Positions 25,888 to 35,305 of a stretch of DNA of 64,000 nt are shown in pieces. The notes beneath the pieces were generated by a model. It had not been told where the DNA came from. It worked only from the letters and a program-made list of their open reading frames with translations, and made no database searches. How positions within the stretch are numbered: the first letter of the stretch is position 1; each line of letters starts with the position of its first letter. Source of the stretch: Comamonas terrae (GTDB lineage: Bacteria; Pseudomonadota; Gammaproteobacteria; Burkholderiales; Burkholderiaceae_C); NCBI RefSeq assembly GCF_001544075.1, contig NZ_BCNT01000017.1, forward strand, positions 29,004 through 93,003. The letters run 5' to 3'. The translations under genes were made by a program, and so were the position numbers.

Positions 25888-26406
25888 CTAGCGCAGCTCC
25901 TCGATAAGCGCCCTGTCCGCCACCACCTGGCCGCGCAGCAACTCTACCTGGGCGTCTCGTCGCTCGACCAGGCTGCCAAGCTCTCCAACCAGGCCCGCGC
26001 CCTCCGCCGCAAGGGCTGCGAGTCGCTCGTGTCGATTTGCGAGATCTCGGCTGGCAGCGGCGTCACCTGCAGCTTGTGCGGCACGGGTGGCGGCGGCGCG
26101 GAGGTCGTGCTGCAGGCCTGCAATGCGAGCAGCATCAGCAGCGCGGCCGACCTCCAGGGCCAGGAGTTTTTGCGTGTAGTCATGGGTGTTTTCCTGCTGC
26201 GCGGCACCGTGTCCGGACACGGCATCCGCTTTCTTTTCTGTAGCGCGCTGGGATTGCTCCGCCTGCGCTTGATCCTTTTTTGATTGCGAAGTCTGCACCT
26301 TGCTGGCCGCGGCGGATGCGCGCCAGCCCTGAGCCGTCCAACCGGCCGCAAAGGCCAGCACCAGGGCCAGGGCAGCGAGGGCCGTCCTGAGGCTGGCCGG
26401 ACTCAT
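25888..26406 (-). CDS. Rz-like i-spanin
   Basis: 172 residues from the ATG at 26406, which overlaps the endolysin stop (ATGA). One N-terminal membrane anchor (about 10-28) is followed by a long Ala/Gln/Glu-rich periplasmic coiled coil, the layout of an i-spanin (DUF2514-like). It should link inner and outer membranes at the last step of lysis with the lipoprotein Rz1 encoded inside it in another frame. Confidence 0.8.
   Translation of the reverse strand: MSPASLRTALAALALVLAFAAGWTAQGWRASAAASKVQTSQSKKDQAQAEQSQRATEKKADAVSGHGAAQQENTHDYTQKLLALEVGRAADAARIAGLQHDLRAAATRAAQAAGDAAASRDLANRHERLAALAAEGAGLVGELGSLVERRDAQVELLRGQVVADRALIEELR
25944..26183 (-). CDS. Rz1-like o-spanin lipoprotein (nested in Rz)
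   Basis: 79 residues, fully contained in the Rz gene in a different frame; AGGA precedes the ATG. A signal peptide with lipobox LLALQAC predicts a lipid-anchored Cys at about residue 22. The mature part starts Ser/Thr/Pro-rich (STTSAPPPPVP), as in o-spanins. Out-of-frame nesting is the classic lambda Rz/Rz1 arrangement, which makes the assignment fairly secure despite its small size. Confidence 0.78.
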   Translation of the reverse strand: MTTRKNSWPWRSAALLMLLALQACSTTSAPPPPVPHKLQVTPLPAEISQIDTSDSQPLRRRARAWLESLAAWSSDETPR

Positions 26407-26873
26407 GCCAGCCCCGCTTCGCAAAGTTGCCGCTCAGCCGCACGGCGCTTAACCAACCCGGGCAGCTGCTTGCCGCTGGCATACACCCAGCGGCTCAGCT
26501 CGGCACAGGCGCCATCGATGTCGCCTGCATTGGCCTTGCGCACCAGCGTGCTGCCGCAAAAAGCAGCGTCCCCCACGTTGAAGGCAAAGCTCAGAAATGC
26601 CGCACGCTGGCCATCCGTGAGGGGCACACGCACGCATGACAAAGCATCGGCGTGCTTCGCCAGATCCTTGTAGAGCATCTCCTCGCACTGCTGCCGCGTG
26701 AAGGTTTGCCCATCGCGAAGCTCGGGCCCGATATGCCCGGTGCAGGCCGTGATGATGCCCACGGGGTCGCGGTATGTGCGCAGCACCGTGCCCTCATACT
26801 TTTGCACCAGCGGTATTGCCAGCGCCACAGCGGCGCCGCCGATGGCGGCAACAAGCCTCTCTTTCCAGCTCAT
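26403..26873 (-). CDS. SAR-type endolysin (GH24 lysozyme)
   Basis: 156 residues from ATG 26873. The catalytic triad follows T4 lysozyme spacing exactly: E27, eight residues, D36, five residues, T42. The N-terminus (about 8-23, VAAIGGAAVALAIPLV) is a weakly hydrophobic signal-anchor-release segment, so the enzyme is probably exported by Sec and held inactive in the membrane. It cleaves peptidoglycan glycan strands. It overlaps both the holin-like gene and Rz by four bases. Confidence 0.9.
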   Translation of the reverse strand: MSWKERLVAAIGGAAVALAIPLVQKYEGTVLRTYRDPVGIITACTGHIGPELRDGQTFTRQQCEEMLYKDLAKHADALSCVRVPLTDGQRAAFLSFAFNVGDAAFCGSTLVRKANAGDIDGACAELSRWVYASGKQLPGLVKRRAAERQLCEAGLA

Positions 26874-27181
26874 CGTGCACCCCCTGCCTTTACAGCCGTC
26901 CAGAAGCCCATCAGGGCACCGCCCAGCATTGCGATATATGCCAAGGGCCTGGAGACCTTCCCCACCCAATTGAGGACTTTGAATGCCCCCTTCATTGCAG
27001 CGAAGAACTCCAGCAGATCCGCGAGCTGCTGCTTCAGCTCCTGCAGTTCCTGTGTTGCGGCCTTCAGGTCGCGCTCGATTGCAGCCATGCGCTCACTCCC
27101 CTTGTCTAACCGTTCATTGACTTGCTGCCGGGTCATTGCCGGCAGTTCGTTGCCGTAATCGTCCATTCCCATTCCTCGCAT
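26870..27181 (-). CDS. Holin-like protein with single membrane segment
   Basis: 103 residues from ATG 27181 (GGGAGG six bases upstream; 27166 is an alternative). A coiled coil (about 20-66, IERDLKAATQELQELKQQL) precedes one hydrophobic stretch near 80-97 and a basic end. By position directly before a SAR endolysin and its ATGA overlap with it, this is the probable holin or pinholin that triggers lysis. Sequence alone does not prove the role. Confidence 0.65.
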   Translation of the reverse strand: MRGMGMDDYGNELPAMTRQQVNERLDKGSERMAAIERDLKAATQELQELKQQLADLLEFFAAMKGAFKVLNWVGKVSRPLAYIAMLGGALMGFWTAVKAGGAR

Positions 27182-27221
27182 AAAAAACCTCCCTGGGGTG
27201 GTTTCGTTGTTGTGGTGCAGA

Positions 27222-27521
27222 TCACGCTGGCTGCATCGCAGCCACGATTTCGGCCTTACGCTCGGGCGTGATCAGCCCCTTTTCAACCAAGAGCGCAAGG
27301 CCCTGCTCGGTTTCCGGGTCTTCGTACGTGAGATACGCAGCGCCCAGCAGCCGGTCGTAGAGCAGCTTGACCACGGGGTCGGTCATCGTTGCCGTGACGA
27401 CAGCGAGCTGCTCGGCCGGGCTGAACAGGTCCAGCTTCTGGTTGCCGACAAAGCGCGGCCAAACTTTTCCGGCCGCGGCCTTGTCCTCAGCAGTCTGTAT
27501 TTGCGTCCAGTCGATGTTCAC
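27222..27521 (-). CDS. Small phage protein after the tail fibre
   Basis: 99 residues, acidic-helical (AEDKAAAGKVWPRFVGNQ, then EQGLALLVEKGLITPERKAEI). It follows the fibre accessory gene with a four-base overlap. Similar small genes beside fibre genes often encode fibre chaperones, but no family match is claimed. Confidence 0.6.
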   Translation of the reverse strand: MNIDWTQIQTAEDKAAAGKVWPRFVGNQKLDLFSPAEQLAVVTATMTDPVVKLLYDRLLGAAYLTYEDPETEQGLALLVEKGLITPERKAEIVAAMQPA

Positions 27522-27892
27522 GAGCTGACCTCCTTCATGTTTTCGGGCTCTATCGGGGCTTCATAGACCGGCAGCGGCGGTGCTTCGATGCGCCCCAGGG
27601 GCAAGGCCACAGGGCCGTCTGCGAGCACGGTGATGGGCTGCGGGAAGCGGGCCGCTTCATCTGCATCAGCAGGAATGGGCAGCAGCAGCGGGACGTGGAG
27701 CACGCCGCCCACGCGCTCCACGTCGCCGGCGATCCATTCGCAATCAATCGCCGAACGCGGCAGCGTGGCGCCATCGGGCAGCCGGGCCAGGTTGTAGGCC
27801 GTGCCGTTGATGGTGAGCACGTCGCCGGCGACGGATACCTGCAGCGTGTCGTCGCGGCGCTGTGGCGACAGTTCCAATTTCATGCGTGTCAT
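27518..27892 (-). CDS. Small phage protein, tail-fibre associated
   Basis: 124 residues from ATG 27892. The start overlaps the fibre stop (ATGA) and has GGGAGG six bases upstream. The first half is beta-rich (LQVSVAGDVLTINGTAYNL). The C-terminus is Pro-rich (EAPPLPVYEAPIEPENM). The family is unnamed; the coupling to the fibre suggests a chaperone or a fibre-attached subunit. Confidence 0.6.
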   Translation of the reverse strand: MTRMKLELSPQRRDDTLQVSVAGDVLTINGTAYNLARLPDGATLPRSAIDCEWIAGDVERVGGVLHVPLLLPIPADADEAARFPQPITVLADGPVALPLGRIEAPPLPVYEAPIEPENMKEVSS

Positions 27893-29454
27893 TTCCACCT
27901 CCCAATTGCCAAGAGCTGCATATCGCCCTTTGTTTCATCGCCGGAAACAAAATTTCCAGTATTCAGGCAGCTCACGGCTGCACTGCTGCTCGCAACGGAA
28001 TACGCCTGCACTTCAAACAGTTTGCTTGTACCCAAAACCGCACTATTTTTCTGAAGCACGTTTCCAGTGACAAACGGCGTATCGATAAATGCAGAGGGGT
28101 AAGTCCAATTCACGCCAAGGTTTGATGCATTGAAAAAATTCAATGCCGCGCTGTGCCGGCAAATAAGCAAACCGCCGACAAACTTTGTATAAGTGCCGTT
28201 GGCATTGGAGCCATATTCGACTACGCCGCCCTGCGTCACGGAGTCCACGGGGGCCACGACAGATCGGCCGTCATACACGGGCACCCACGGAGCCCAGTTC
28301 CCGGCGTAACGATAGCGGTGCCACTTGCGCCCGGACGCATCGAATGCCGTTTGGAATGTGTACTGGCCCGGGGAGATGTCCTCGACGCGAATCCAGCCGT
28401 AGTAGCCGCCCACGCCCGCTGCATATCCGGGGCCGCTTTTGGAACCGTTGCTGTAGTACAGACCCGTGCGCAGATTCGCGGTATTGAGGTCCACATCGCC
28501 CAGGAGGGGCACTGCATTGCCACCCAGCCCGAATGCACCAACGGTCATAACTCGACCGGCAGTATCGTCTGATACAGCAGTTTGCACATCACGGCGCGCG
28601 GCCGTGCCCATCGAGAATGATTTCCATGTGCCGACTGCAATATCTTCATATACACCGGACAGGAAGTATGGAACTCCATCTTGATGACCCACGGACATGA
28701 ATGCCCAGGTGTCTGAAGTTTTAGAAAAGAACCCTGCAGCATATGTCTGCGCCACGCCGGCAGTATTGCTTCGGTAATATCCGGACCCGAAATTCCACAT
28801 CTTCGAAATGAAATCTGACCAGTTGGCAGAGTCAATCAATTGGGAAATCGGAGTTGTCTCCTTCCATGCGGTCCATGCATTGCTGGAAAAGGCCGAGCTG
28901 ACAAAGCGCCGGCCGCCGGACTCGAAAGAGCGCGTAATACCCCATCCAGCGGTGTAATCCGTCCACTGCGCATCACAGCGAAAAATGCCAAAGTTCAGTG
29001 CCCCCAGACCGATCTCGCTGCCCGCGGCCAAACCGATGATCGTCCCCTTGCCGACGAACGCACTCGGCGGCGAGGAGGCTGGCAGCACAGTGCCGTTGCG
29101 CATGTCGTTGGAGGCCCCGAAGCCGTTGAAGCCCCCCGTATGGTTGGCGCGATCGAACGCTTTGGGCAACTCGGTCTCATAGCTGGACAGCAGCAGATTC
29201 ACCCTCTGCGTCAGCACCTTCGTCATGCTGGCGTTGGGGATGATCTGGTACGCCGCACCGGCGGCGGTGGCACCCAGATAGTTGCCAGTCAAGGTCAGCT
29301 GTTTGTTGTTGATGACCTCGGCAATCTCATAGACCCGCCCGTCGGGCGCATCCAGGCCTTCGCCGGCCAGCACAAGACCAAGCCAGGACGTACCGACGCC
29401 AGTGACGATGTTGCTGCCGGCCGTAACATTGATAGCTCCCGTTCTGTACCACAT
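27889..29454 (-). CDS. Phage tail fibre / receptor-binding protein
   Basis: 521 residues. The N-terminal part (GAINVTAGSNIVTGVGTSWL, then IIPNASMTKVLTQRVNLLL) looks like a tail-attachment domain. The middle and end are rich in Gly/Ser/Tyr/Trp with repeated knob-like units (GYYGWIRVEDISPGQYTFQT, RKWHRYRYAGNWAPWVPVYD) seen in pyocin-knob fibres. It should form trimers at the tail tip that bind the host surface. GC is lower than in neighbouring tail genes, typical of exchanged receptor-binding modules. Confidence 0.82.
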   Translation of the reverse strand: MWYRTGAINVTAGSNIVTGVGTSWLGLVLAGEGLDAPDGRVYEIAEVINNKQLTLTGNYLGATAAGAAYQIIPNASMTKVLTQRVNLLLSSYETELPKAFDRANHTGGFNGFGASNDMRNGTVLPASSPPSAFVGKGTIIGLAAGSEIGLGALNFGIFRCDAQWTDYTAGWGITRSFESGGRRFVSSAFSSNAWTAWKETTPISQLIDSANWSDFISKMWNFGSGYYRSNTAGVAQTYAAGFFSKTSDTWAFMSVGHQDGVPYFLSGVYEDIAVGTWKSFSMGTAARRDVQTAVSDDTAGRVMTVGAFGLGGNAVPLLGDVDLNTANLRTGLYYSNGSKSGPGYAAGVGGYYGWIRVEDISPGQYTFQTAFDASGRKWHRYRYAGNWAPWVPVYDGRSVVAPVDSVTQGGVVEYGSNANGTYTKFVGGLLICRHSAALNFFNASNLGVNWTYPSAFIDTPFVTGNVLQKNSAVLGTSKLFEVQAYSVASSSAAVSCLNTGNFVSGDETKGDMQLLAIGRWK

Positions 29455-29468
29455 GGCTATCCCCTCTC

Positions 29469-30122
29469 TCAGAGGCCCGCAATGTCAATCAGGGTGATCT
29501 GCGTCACCCCGTCGTTGAGGATGTATGTGTCATCGAGGATCGGGCCGGATCTTGTGCGGACATAGCCCACACGCATGTTGTCGCCCTCGAACTGCACGCC
29601 CTCCACATAGAGTGGCAGCGGCACGGGTACGCCGGAATATTGATAGCGGGCCTTGGGCGATGCAATGCACGCCGCAACGTTCGCTGGCACAGCCTGGACG
29701 ACATCGGGGGCGGGGGTCGATGTCTCGGGATCGGCCGGTGTTGTCACAATGCCCTTGACACGCATCTCCGCAGCGTTGCTGTTGTAGGCCAGCCGGCCTG
29801 TGGCGTCATAAACGCTGATGCCGGGGCCCACATCCAGGGCCGCAGTTCCGGCATCGAACACAAACCAGTCCACGTTCGCCGCAACCTCGCTGCGCAGCGT
29901 CCATTGGGTCGTTCCACCTCGGGCAAAGGACATGCTTTCTACGACCACCTTGCCGCCCACGGGGCGGATGCAAAGCACAGGGGCTATGGAGTTGCCGCTG
30001 CTGACAGTGATACCGCCGCTGCCGACGGCCGAGCGGCCACGATTGACCAACAGGTAGTTGGAGTAACCCTGATCTATTTGCAGGACACCCAAGTCATTAA
30101 TCACCGAAAAACCCGCTGGCAT
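29469..30122 (-). CDS. Tail-tip accessory protein (MPAGF type)
   Basis: 217 residues from ATG 30122 with a strong AAGGAGGG. The open frame extends upstream with a lipoprotein-like stretch but no ribosome site. It begins MPAGFSVINDLGVLQIDQ, the same plan as the next gene (MPSGFQVFHPNGAIKVDS), so the two are paralogues. The rest is beta-rich. Its place between gpJ and the fibre suggests a tail-tip or fibre-base component. Confidence 0.65.
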   Translation of the reverse strand: MPAGFSVINDLGVLQIDQGYSNYLLVNRGRSAVGSGGITVSSGNSIAPVLCIRPVGGKVVVESMSFARGGTTQWTLRSEVAANVDWFVFDAGTAALDVGPGISVYDATGRLAYNSNAAEMRVKGIVTTPADPETSTPAPDVVQAVPANVAACIASPKARYQYSGVPVPLPLYVEGVQFEGDNMRVGYVRTRSGPILDDTYILNDGVTQITLIDIAGL

Positions 30123-30207
30123 AAAGCCCTCCTTGTATTGATTGACGGAAGCCGGCGGTTTATCGGCGGGCAGTGTTTCACCTTCCCCGCCGCCGCATGC
30201 GACCGCG

Positions 30208-30483
30208 CTAATAGACGCCAATAACCAGATAGCCATCAGTCGGATACTGGGTCTGGTATTTCGACCAGTTGAGCGTTGCTCCAGAGAAACTGAACCGGAC
30301 ACTTTGAACCCCCTGTGTAGGAATAAAAATTGCAAAAGGCGTACCGCTCAGCAATTGCTCGTTTGTGTACGAGCCGCTGGCCGAGCCACCCACGTAAATC
30401 GTTTCGATGACACGAGAAAGCCGCATGGAGCTATCGACCTTGATAGCCCCGTTGGGATGAAAGACCTGAAAACCGCTGGGCAT
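30208..30483 (-). CDS. Tail-tip accessory protein (MPSGF type, short)
   Basis: 91 residues. The start overlaps the gpJ stop (TAATG). The first 20 residues match the start of the following gene, and the remainder is beta-rich with Gly/Ser (GGSASGSYTNEQLLSG). Probably a small tail-tip protein; no function is known. Confidence 0.6.
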   Translation of the reverse strand: MPSGFQVFHPNGAIKVDSSMRLSRVIETIYVGGSASGSYTNEQLLSGTPFAIFIPTQGVQSVRFSFSGATLNWSKYQTQYPTDGYLVIGVY

Positions 30484-33400
30484 TACCAAATCCCCATCCG
30501 CACGCGCAGTACGTTGTTGGAATCAAAGACCTGAATCAGGGAATTCGTGATTACCATCCGCGCGCCGGAAGACGCGCTCTGGATGGACAAAGTCCCGCCG
30601 AACGTGGCATTGCCGCCCGCTATCGTCAGCCCCGGCGCATACAGTTCGCCCGCCTGTGTGAGCTGCAGGTACTTGCCGGTGTTGTAGTTGCCCAGCAGCA
30701 GGCCGTTGGGCCCCAGGTGAAAGCCCGTGCCGCTGCCCGCCGGCCAGCCGTAGCCCGTATAGGCTCCAGCGTTGAGGCCGTTGGCGTTGATCGTGATGCC
30801 GCCGATGGTGCCGGCGGTGCTGTAGATCGTGCCGCGCACGATGACGCCCGAGAATTCAGCCACGCCATCCGGGCGCAACGTCCAACCACTGGAGCCCGCC
30901 ACGTAGTTGGCCGACTTCAGGCTGCCGCCGATGACGCCGTTGCCTGCCGTGAGCTGGCTCGCACTGATGGCAGTGGCCTGAATGGTGTCGGCCACCAGGG
31001 TGCCGAAGCGGCCCCACAGCACGGTGACGTTGTTGATGTAGGCGGCATCCATATAGACACCCGCCGGCACGACCACGCCGTTGATCGTGGTCGGCACGGC
31101 CTGCACGTAGAACGGCATCACATCGCTCACGCCGGCGCCCTCGGGTGCTGCGACGTAGAACTTGTTGGCCAGAATGCCGAAGTCGAGCGTCGGCCCGGCA
31201 TCGCCGTTGCTGGTGCCGGACAGCGCGAAGCCGCCAGCCACCGTCTTTCCGCCCGATGAGAGCTGCATGCGCACCGTATAGAGCGCGCCGAGATGGCCGG
31301 TCTGATCCGCACGCACGCTCATCTCCTGCTGCAGCAGCGCACTGGTGGTGCCCCACTGTGCTTGCAGGTCAAGTACGCGCTGGGCCTGGGCCGTCACATC
31401 ATTGGCCAGCACCGAGGCCTCTTCGCGGATCTGTGCCCGCGATCTGGCCGACTGCACCATGTTGTCCAGCAGAGCTTGGGTGTACGCCTCGTCGTCCTTG
31501 GACAAGCGCAGCGCCTCATTGATGGGCTGCAGCACATCCTGAGCCAGCTGACCTTGGGTGATCTGCCCCTTGATGGCAGTCAGCAGCCCCGAGACATCGG
31601 CACCCGTGGTGGCCATCACCGGGCCCGCAGCGGCGCTGAGCACACCGTCCACGCTCTCGTGCCGCGCCCAGATGAACCAGCTGGTAGCCGGCTCGCTGGA
31701 GAACGACACGGGGCCGGCAAAAGCCTCGGCCACCTGCCGCGCATCGGCCAGGGCCGGCGTGGCGGGCGGCACGACCTTGGCGGCATAGATGCGCGTGCGG
31801 CCGTGGCCGTGCCCCTGGGTGTAGACCGGGGCGTCGTAGCTCACCATCACCGTGGCCAATGCGGCCATTGCGGCCAGGCCCGTGGGCGCCGGCGGCGGCG
31901 TCAGATCGGGCTGCTCGAGGTTGTCGAAGACCTTGTCCAGCACGGCCACATAGCGGACGATGCCGTTGGCCAGCTGGCCGGCCGTGTCGATGGCGCGCAG
32001 GCCGAAGGTCCACTGCCCGGCATCCGGCTTCGTGGTTTCAAACTGGGCCGCATACACGTCATCGGCCTGGCCCAGGGGCTGCATGCCGTCCCACATGGCC
32101 ACGTTGAGCGGCACATCGCCGGGCACGTAGCGGATCTGCACACCAGCCAGCGCCGTGGGCTTGTCGCCAGACCACATCCACGCAAAGCGGCGCAGGCCGC
32201 CCTCCACCTGCTGCACCACGAATGTGCCCGGGTTACGCGGGGGCAGCTGCGTCATCGTGGTGATGTACAGCAGCTGGGTCGCCTGGCCGGCCTGGCCGCC
32301 GGCGTTGAACGGCCGCACCTCGATCAGCCATTCACCTGCCCCGTCGATCCGAAACGTGCTGCGGCTGCCCACGGCGTTGCCGTCGACCAAGCGCAGCTCG
32401 GACCCATCACGACCTGCCCAGACCTGGGCGTGGTCGTAGTCGCCCTCCACGTCCCACAGGCACGACAGCTCATACCATTCCGTGTCGCCCTGCAGGTTGA
32501 TCTTCTCGGACACACGCAGGTTCTTGGCCATGGGCCGGCCCAGCTGCGGAATGCTGCTCTGGTTGGGCGCGGGCACATAGTTGCCGTTGAGCACGTAGTC
32601 CCAAAATTCCGGGCCCTCGGGCACGGCCGTCACGCGGGCACCCTTGAGGTCCGACTCGGGATCGATACCTGTCACGCGCACGCGATAGCCTGGCGTGCTC
32701 TTGAAGTCATAGCACCAAAGCGTGTCATGCGCCGGGTTGTCGATTCCTTCCCCGGGAAACTCGAGATCCGCCGGCCAGGCGCCCACCAGGGTGAGCACGT
32801 CGGACTCGGCCGCCAGCGGCTGCACGGGCCACACACGGTAGTCGCGCCCGCCCGGCACGCGCAGGCCGATATAGGGCGTGGCCAGCGGCGGCACGGGCTC
32901 GTCCAGCGTCAGCCGCACCTGGCCGCCCACGCGCTCAGCGGCGATCAGCCGACCACCGAAGCCCCACTGCGTCAGATCGTGGCTGACGGACAGCACGGAC
33001 AGGCGGCGATAGTCGAGGTGCTCGATATCGGCCGTGTAATGGATGGTCTTGTACTGGTACAGGCTCTGCGCCAGGTGGTAGCGCGCCATCACGGCGGCAT
33101 GCGCCTCGCTCGTGATGCCCTCGCCGGTGATGCGCGCGGGGTTGAGCATGGTCGTGACGCCCGGGGCCTCCACGCGCAGCGTGGTCATCTCCCACGTGTC
33201 ACGGCTGAGCCACTGGTACTCGATGCCATCGGCCGCATTGCTGAGCGCGTAGTCGACGGCAAAGCCACCCTTGAGCATGTTGGCCATGTTGACCACGGCG
33301 CTATTGGGCTGGCCGTTGGTCACAAACGAGGCCGTGGGCCGGCTGCCGTCGGTCCAGGTGAATTGACCCATGCCGGCCAGGGCCACCTCATCGCAGAATG

Positions 33401-34910
33401 CGCCCAGCGACATATTGCTGGTGATCCACTTGTCGTAGGTGTAGCCGTGCGCCGTGCAGTGGAGCATGAAGGCCTTGAGGCCCTCGATGTCGATCTGCTC
33501 GTCGCTCAGCCCGAAGCCAAACTGCAGGATGCGGCGCCCCTGCTTGTCCTGCACCCAAATGCCGCGCAGCGTCTGCAGCAAGATGGCGCCGGGGTTGGAC
33601 AGGCCATTGGCCCGCGTGGTGGCCGTGGCCCACTCGGTGCCGGTCCAGATGGGCATAGGCTTGGCGCGATAGGTGGCGCGCACGGTGTCCAGGGCGCCGT
33701 TGAGCTGGCCGGAGGCACGGATCTTGATGCCGATGCGACCCCACTGGCTGTAGTCGGCGGTGTCGGCCTGCACGCTCTTGAGCGATACCCAAGCGAATTT
33801 GCAGGCATCGGCCGAGCCGCCGTCATTCCAGCGGGGCACGCCCAGCTTGGCGCGCACCTCATACTGGCCCGGGGCCACGTCGAAGGAGAACGTGCGGCGC
33901 AGCGCATCGCTGCTGGCGTTGACCAGCGTGGTGGCCAGCAGCGGCAGCCACGCCGACGAACCCACGAGGCGATGCTCGATGGTCAGGTCCACGCTGTTGG
34001 GGCCTATGTTGCCTTTGCCGTCCACGTCGTACAGCTGGCCCTCGATGTCCAGCTGCAGCGCGCCGGCGCCCGCCGAGCCCGTGCGCGTGATCCAGTCGCC
34101 GCCGTTGACGAATTCGCCGCCGGGGATGGAATCCACATTGCTGTACAGCGGAACATCCTGGCTGGGCATGCCCTGGAAGCCGTTGAAATACAGCGCCACA
34201 TCGCTGTAGCTGCCGATGGGCGTGTCGCCGATAGCCAGGTCGAACGCCTCATGCACGTTGATGCCGCCCAGCAGGATGGTGCTCAGGTACTGGTACTCGC
34301 CCTCGTACCAGCCGTAGGGCTTGCTGGCCAGGTCGGGCGTGACGCGCATCTCTCCCCACAGCACGGGGAAAGACTCATAGGGCCGCGGCGCGTTGCGCTG
34401 ATCGCTCAGGCTCCAGATCTGCTTTTGCGCCAGGGCCTGCGGCGCCGTGACTTTGGGCCCCAGCACCTTGTTGATGAGCATGGAGCCGGCGACAAACACG
34501 CCGGTCTGGATCGCGGAAATCCAAGTGCCTGCGGCAGCGGACACATACGTGCCGCCGGCGGCGCCGTACAGCGACGACGCGATGCCCCCGGAAAAGTACG
34601 TGAGCGCGGCAATGGCCACCAGCTGCAGGGCCGAGCGCCGCGGCAGGGCCCGGCAGGCGATCATCTGGCCGTGCTTGGGATAGGTGCGCGCCCACATGGC
34701 CTGCGGCACTACGGCGCCGCCGATCATCACGGTCCAGCCGCCGGACTCGATGCCGGGCACATGGCGCGCCAGGAAGGCGGCCAGGGTCTCGCCAGGGCGC
34801 AGATCGGCCGGCACATTGCGCTGGCCTTCCAGCGTCAGCGCGTTGGGCGTGACGACCAGGCGCCCCGCGGCGTCATAGATGGCGTCGATTTCTGCGCGTG
34901 TCACTTCCAT
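30483..34910 (-). CDS. Tail tip protein J (host specificity)
   Basis: 1475 residues, the usual size or a little longer than lambda J. The N-terminus has a membrane-like hydrophobic patch (about 90-155), then the J core (RPYESFPVLWGEMRVTPDLASKPYGWY; LILLGGINVHEAFDLAIGDTPI-like region), fibronectin-like repeats (about 790-1000) and a C-terminal beta domain with GG/SG motifs. It forms the central tip needle that contacts the receptor and triggers DNA release. It overlaps the NlpC gene by 10 bases. Confidence 0.9.
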   Translation of the reverse strand: MEVTRAEIDAIYDAAGRLVVTPNALTLEGQRNVPADLRPGETLAAFLARHVPGIESGGWTVMIGGAVVPQAMWARTYPKHGQMIACRALPRRSALQLVAIAALTYFSGGIASSLYGAAGGTYVSAAAGTWISAIQTGVFVAGSMLINKVLGPKVTAPQALAQKQIWSLSDQRNAPRPYESFPVLWGEMRVTPDLASKPYGWYEGEYQYLSTILLGGINVHEAFDLAIGDTPIGSYSDVALYFNGFQGMPSQDVPLYSNVDSIPGGEFVNGGDWITRTGSAGAGALQLDIEGQLYDVDGKGNIGPNSVDLTIEHRLVGSSAWLPLLATTLVNASSDALRRTFSFDVAPGQYEVRAKLGVPRWNDGGSADACKFAWVSLKSVQADTADYSQWGRIGIKIRASGQLNGALDTVRATYRAKPMPIWTGTEWATATTRANGLSNPGAILLQTLRGIWVQDKQGRRILQFGFGLSDEQIDIEGLKAFMLHCTAHGYTYDKWITSNMSLGAFCDEVALAGMGQFTWTDGSRPTASFVTNGQPNSAVVNMANMLKGGFAVDYALSNAADGIEYQWLSRDTWEMTTLRVEAPGVTTMLNPARITGEGITSEAHAAVMARYHLAQSLYQYKTIHYTADIEHLDYRRLSVLSVSHDLTQWGFGGRLIAAERVGGQVRLTLDEPVPPLATPYIGLRVPGGRDYRVWPVQPLAAESDVLTLVGAWPADLEFPGEGIDNPAHDTLWCYDFKSTPGYRVRVTGIDPESDLKGARVTAVPEGPEFWDYVLNGNYVPAPNQSSIPQLGRPMAKNLRVSEKINLQGDTEWYELSCLWDVEGDYDHAQVWAGRDGSELRLVDGNAVGSRSTFRIDGAGEWLIEVRPFNAGGQAGQATQLLYITTMTQLPPRNPGTFVVQQVEGGLRRFAWMWSGDKPTALAGVQIRYVPGDVPLNVAMWDGMQPLGQADDVYAAQFETTKPDAGQWTFGLRAIDTAGQLANGIVRYVAVLDKVFDNLEQPDLTPPPAPTGLAAMAALATVMVSYDAPVYTQGHGHGRTRIYAAKVVPPATPALADARQVAEAFAGPVSFSSEPATSWFIWARHESVDGVLSAAAGPVMATTGADVSGLLTAIKGQITQGQLAQDVLQPINEALRLSKDDEAYTQALLDNMVQSARSRAQIREEASVLANDVTAQAQRVLDLQAQWGTTSALLQQEMSVRADQTGHLGALYTVRMQLSSGGKTVAGGFALSGTSNGDAGPTLDFGILANKFYVAAPEGAGVSDVMPFYVQAVPTTINGVVVPAGVYMDAAYINNVTVLWGRFGTLVADTIQATAISASQLTAGNGVIGGSLKSANYVAGSSGWTLRPDGVAEFSGVIVRGTIYSTAGTIGGITINANGLNAGAYTGYGWPAGSGTGFHLGPNGLLLGNYNTGKYLQLTQAGELYAPGLTIAGGNATFGGTLSIQSASSGARMVITNSLIQVFDSNNVLRVRMGIW

Positions 34911-35305
34911 TGGTAATAGCCCTCGATTGCCAGTCCCAGCCCCGGAAGGTCCTGCACCCGGTGCAGCACCGAGCCGCCCAGCTTGTGGGAGGTGTGCAGC
35001 ACGTGAGGCGCGTAATTGGTAAACACAAAGGTGCCGATATGCCCGGCCACGGTGGCGCCGGTTTCGCGCATCAGCACGGCATCGCCGTCCTGCGGCAGCT
35101 CGGTGCGCGTGCCCAGCTCGGTGCAGTACGCGGCAATGGCCGCGGCCTGGGCATCTGCCTGCAGAGGCCGGGCGCGCTTGCCGGCCAGCACCACGTCGCG
35201 CCCGAACAGCTCGCGCTGCACGAGCAGGGCCAGGTCGGCGCAGTCCATGTGCCGCGGGCAGTAGGGGATGCCGACGAAACGATCAAGCTGCGTTGCGTCC
35301 AGCAT
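34901..35305 (-). CDS. NlpC/P60-type tail-tip hydrolase
   Basis: 134 residues from ATG 35305 (TGATG overlap with the DUF1833 gene). Catalytic residues are visible: Cys in RHMDCADLALLVQ and His in GHIGTFVFTN. In tails this domain (as in lambda K) cuts peptide cross-links of peptidoglycan so DNA can enter. It sits in the usual place directly before J. Confidence 0.8.
   Translation of the reverse strand: MLDATQLDRFVGIPYCPRHMDCADLALLVQRELFGRDVVLAGKRARPLQADAQAAAIAAYCTELGTRTELPQDGDAVLMRETGATVAGHIGTFVFTNYAPHVLHTSHKLGGSVLHRVQDLPGLGLAIEGYYQWK

Noticed and set aside
29469..30236. Lipoprotein-like N-terminal extension of the MPAGF protein (start at 30236)
   Set aside because: The ATG at 30122 has AAGGAGGG and matches the paralogue's start; the upstream ATG has no site.
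31293..34916. 1207-codon open frame on the plus strand
   Set aside because: It mirrors the gpJ gene exactly and gives a His/Arg/Gly-rich product with no domain; a GC-rich antisense shadow.
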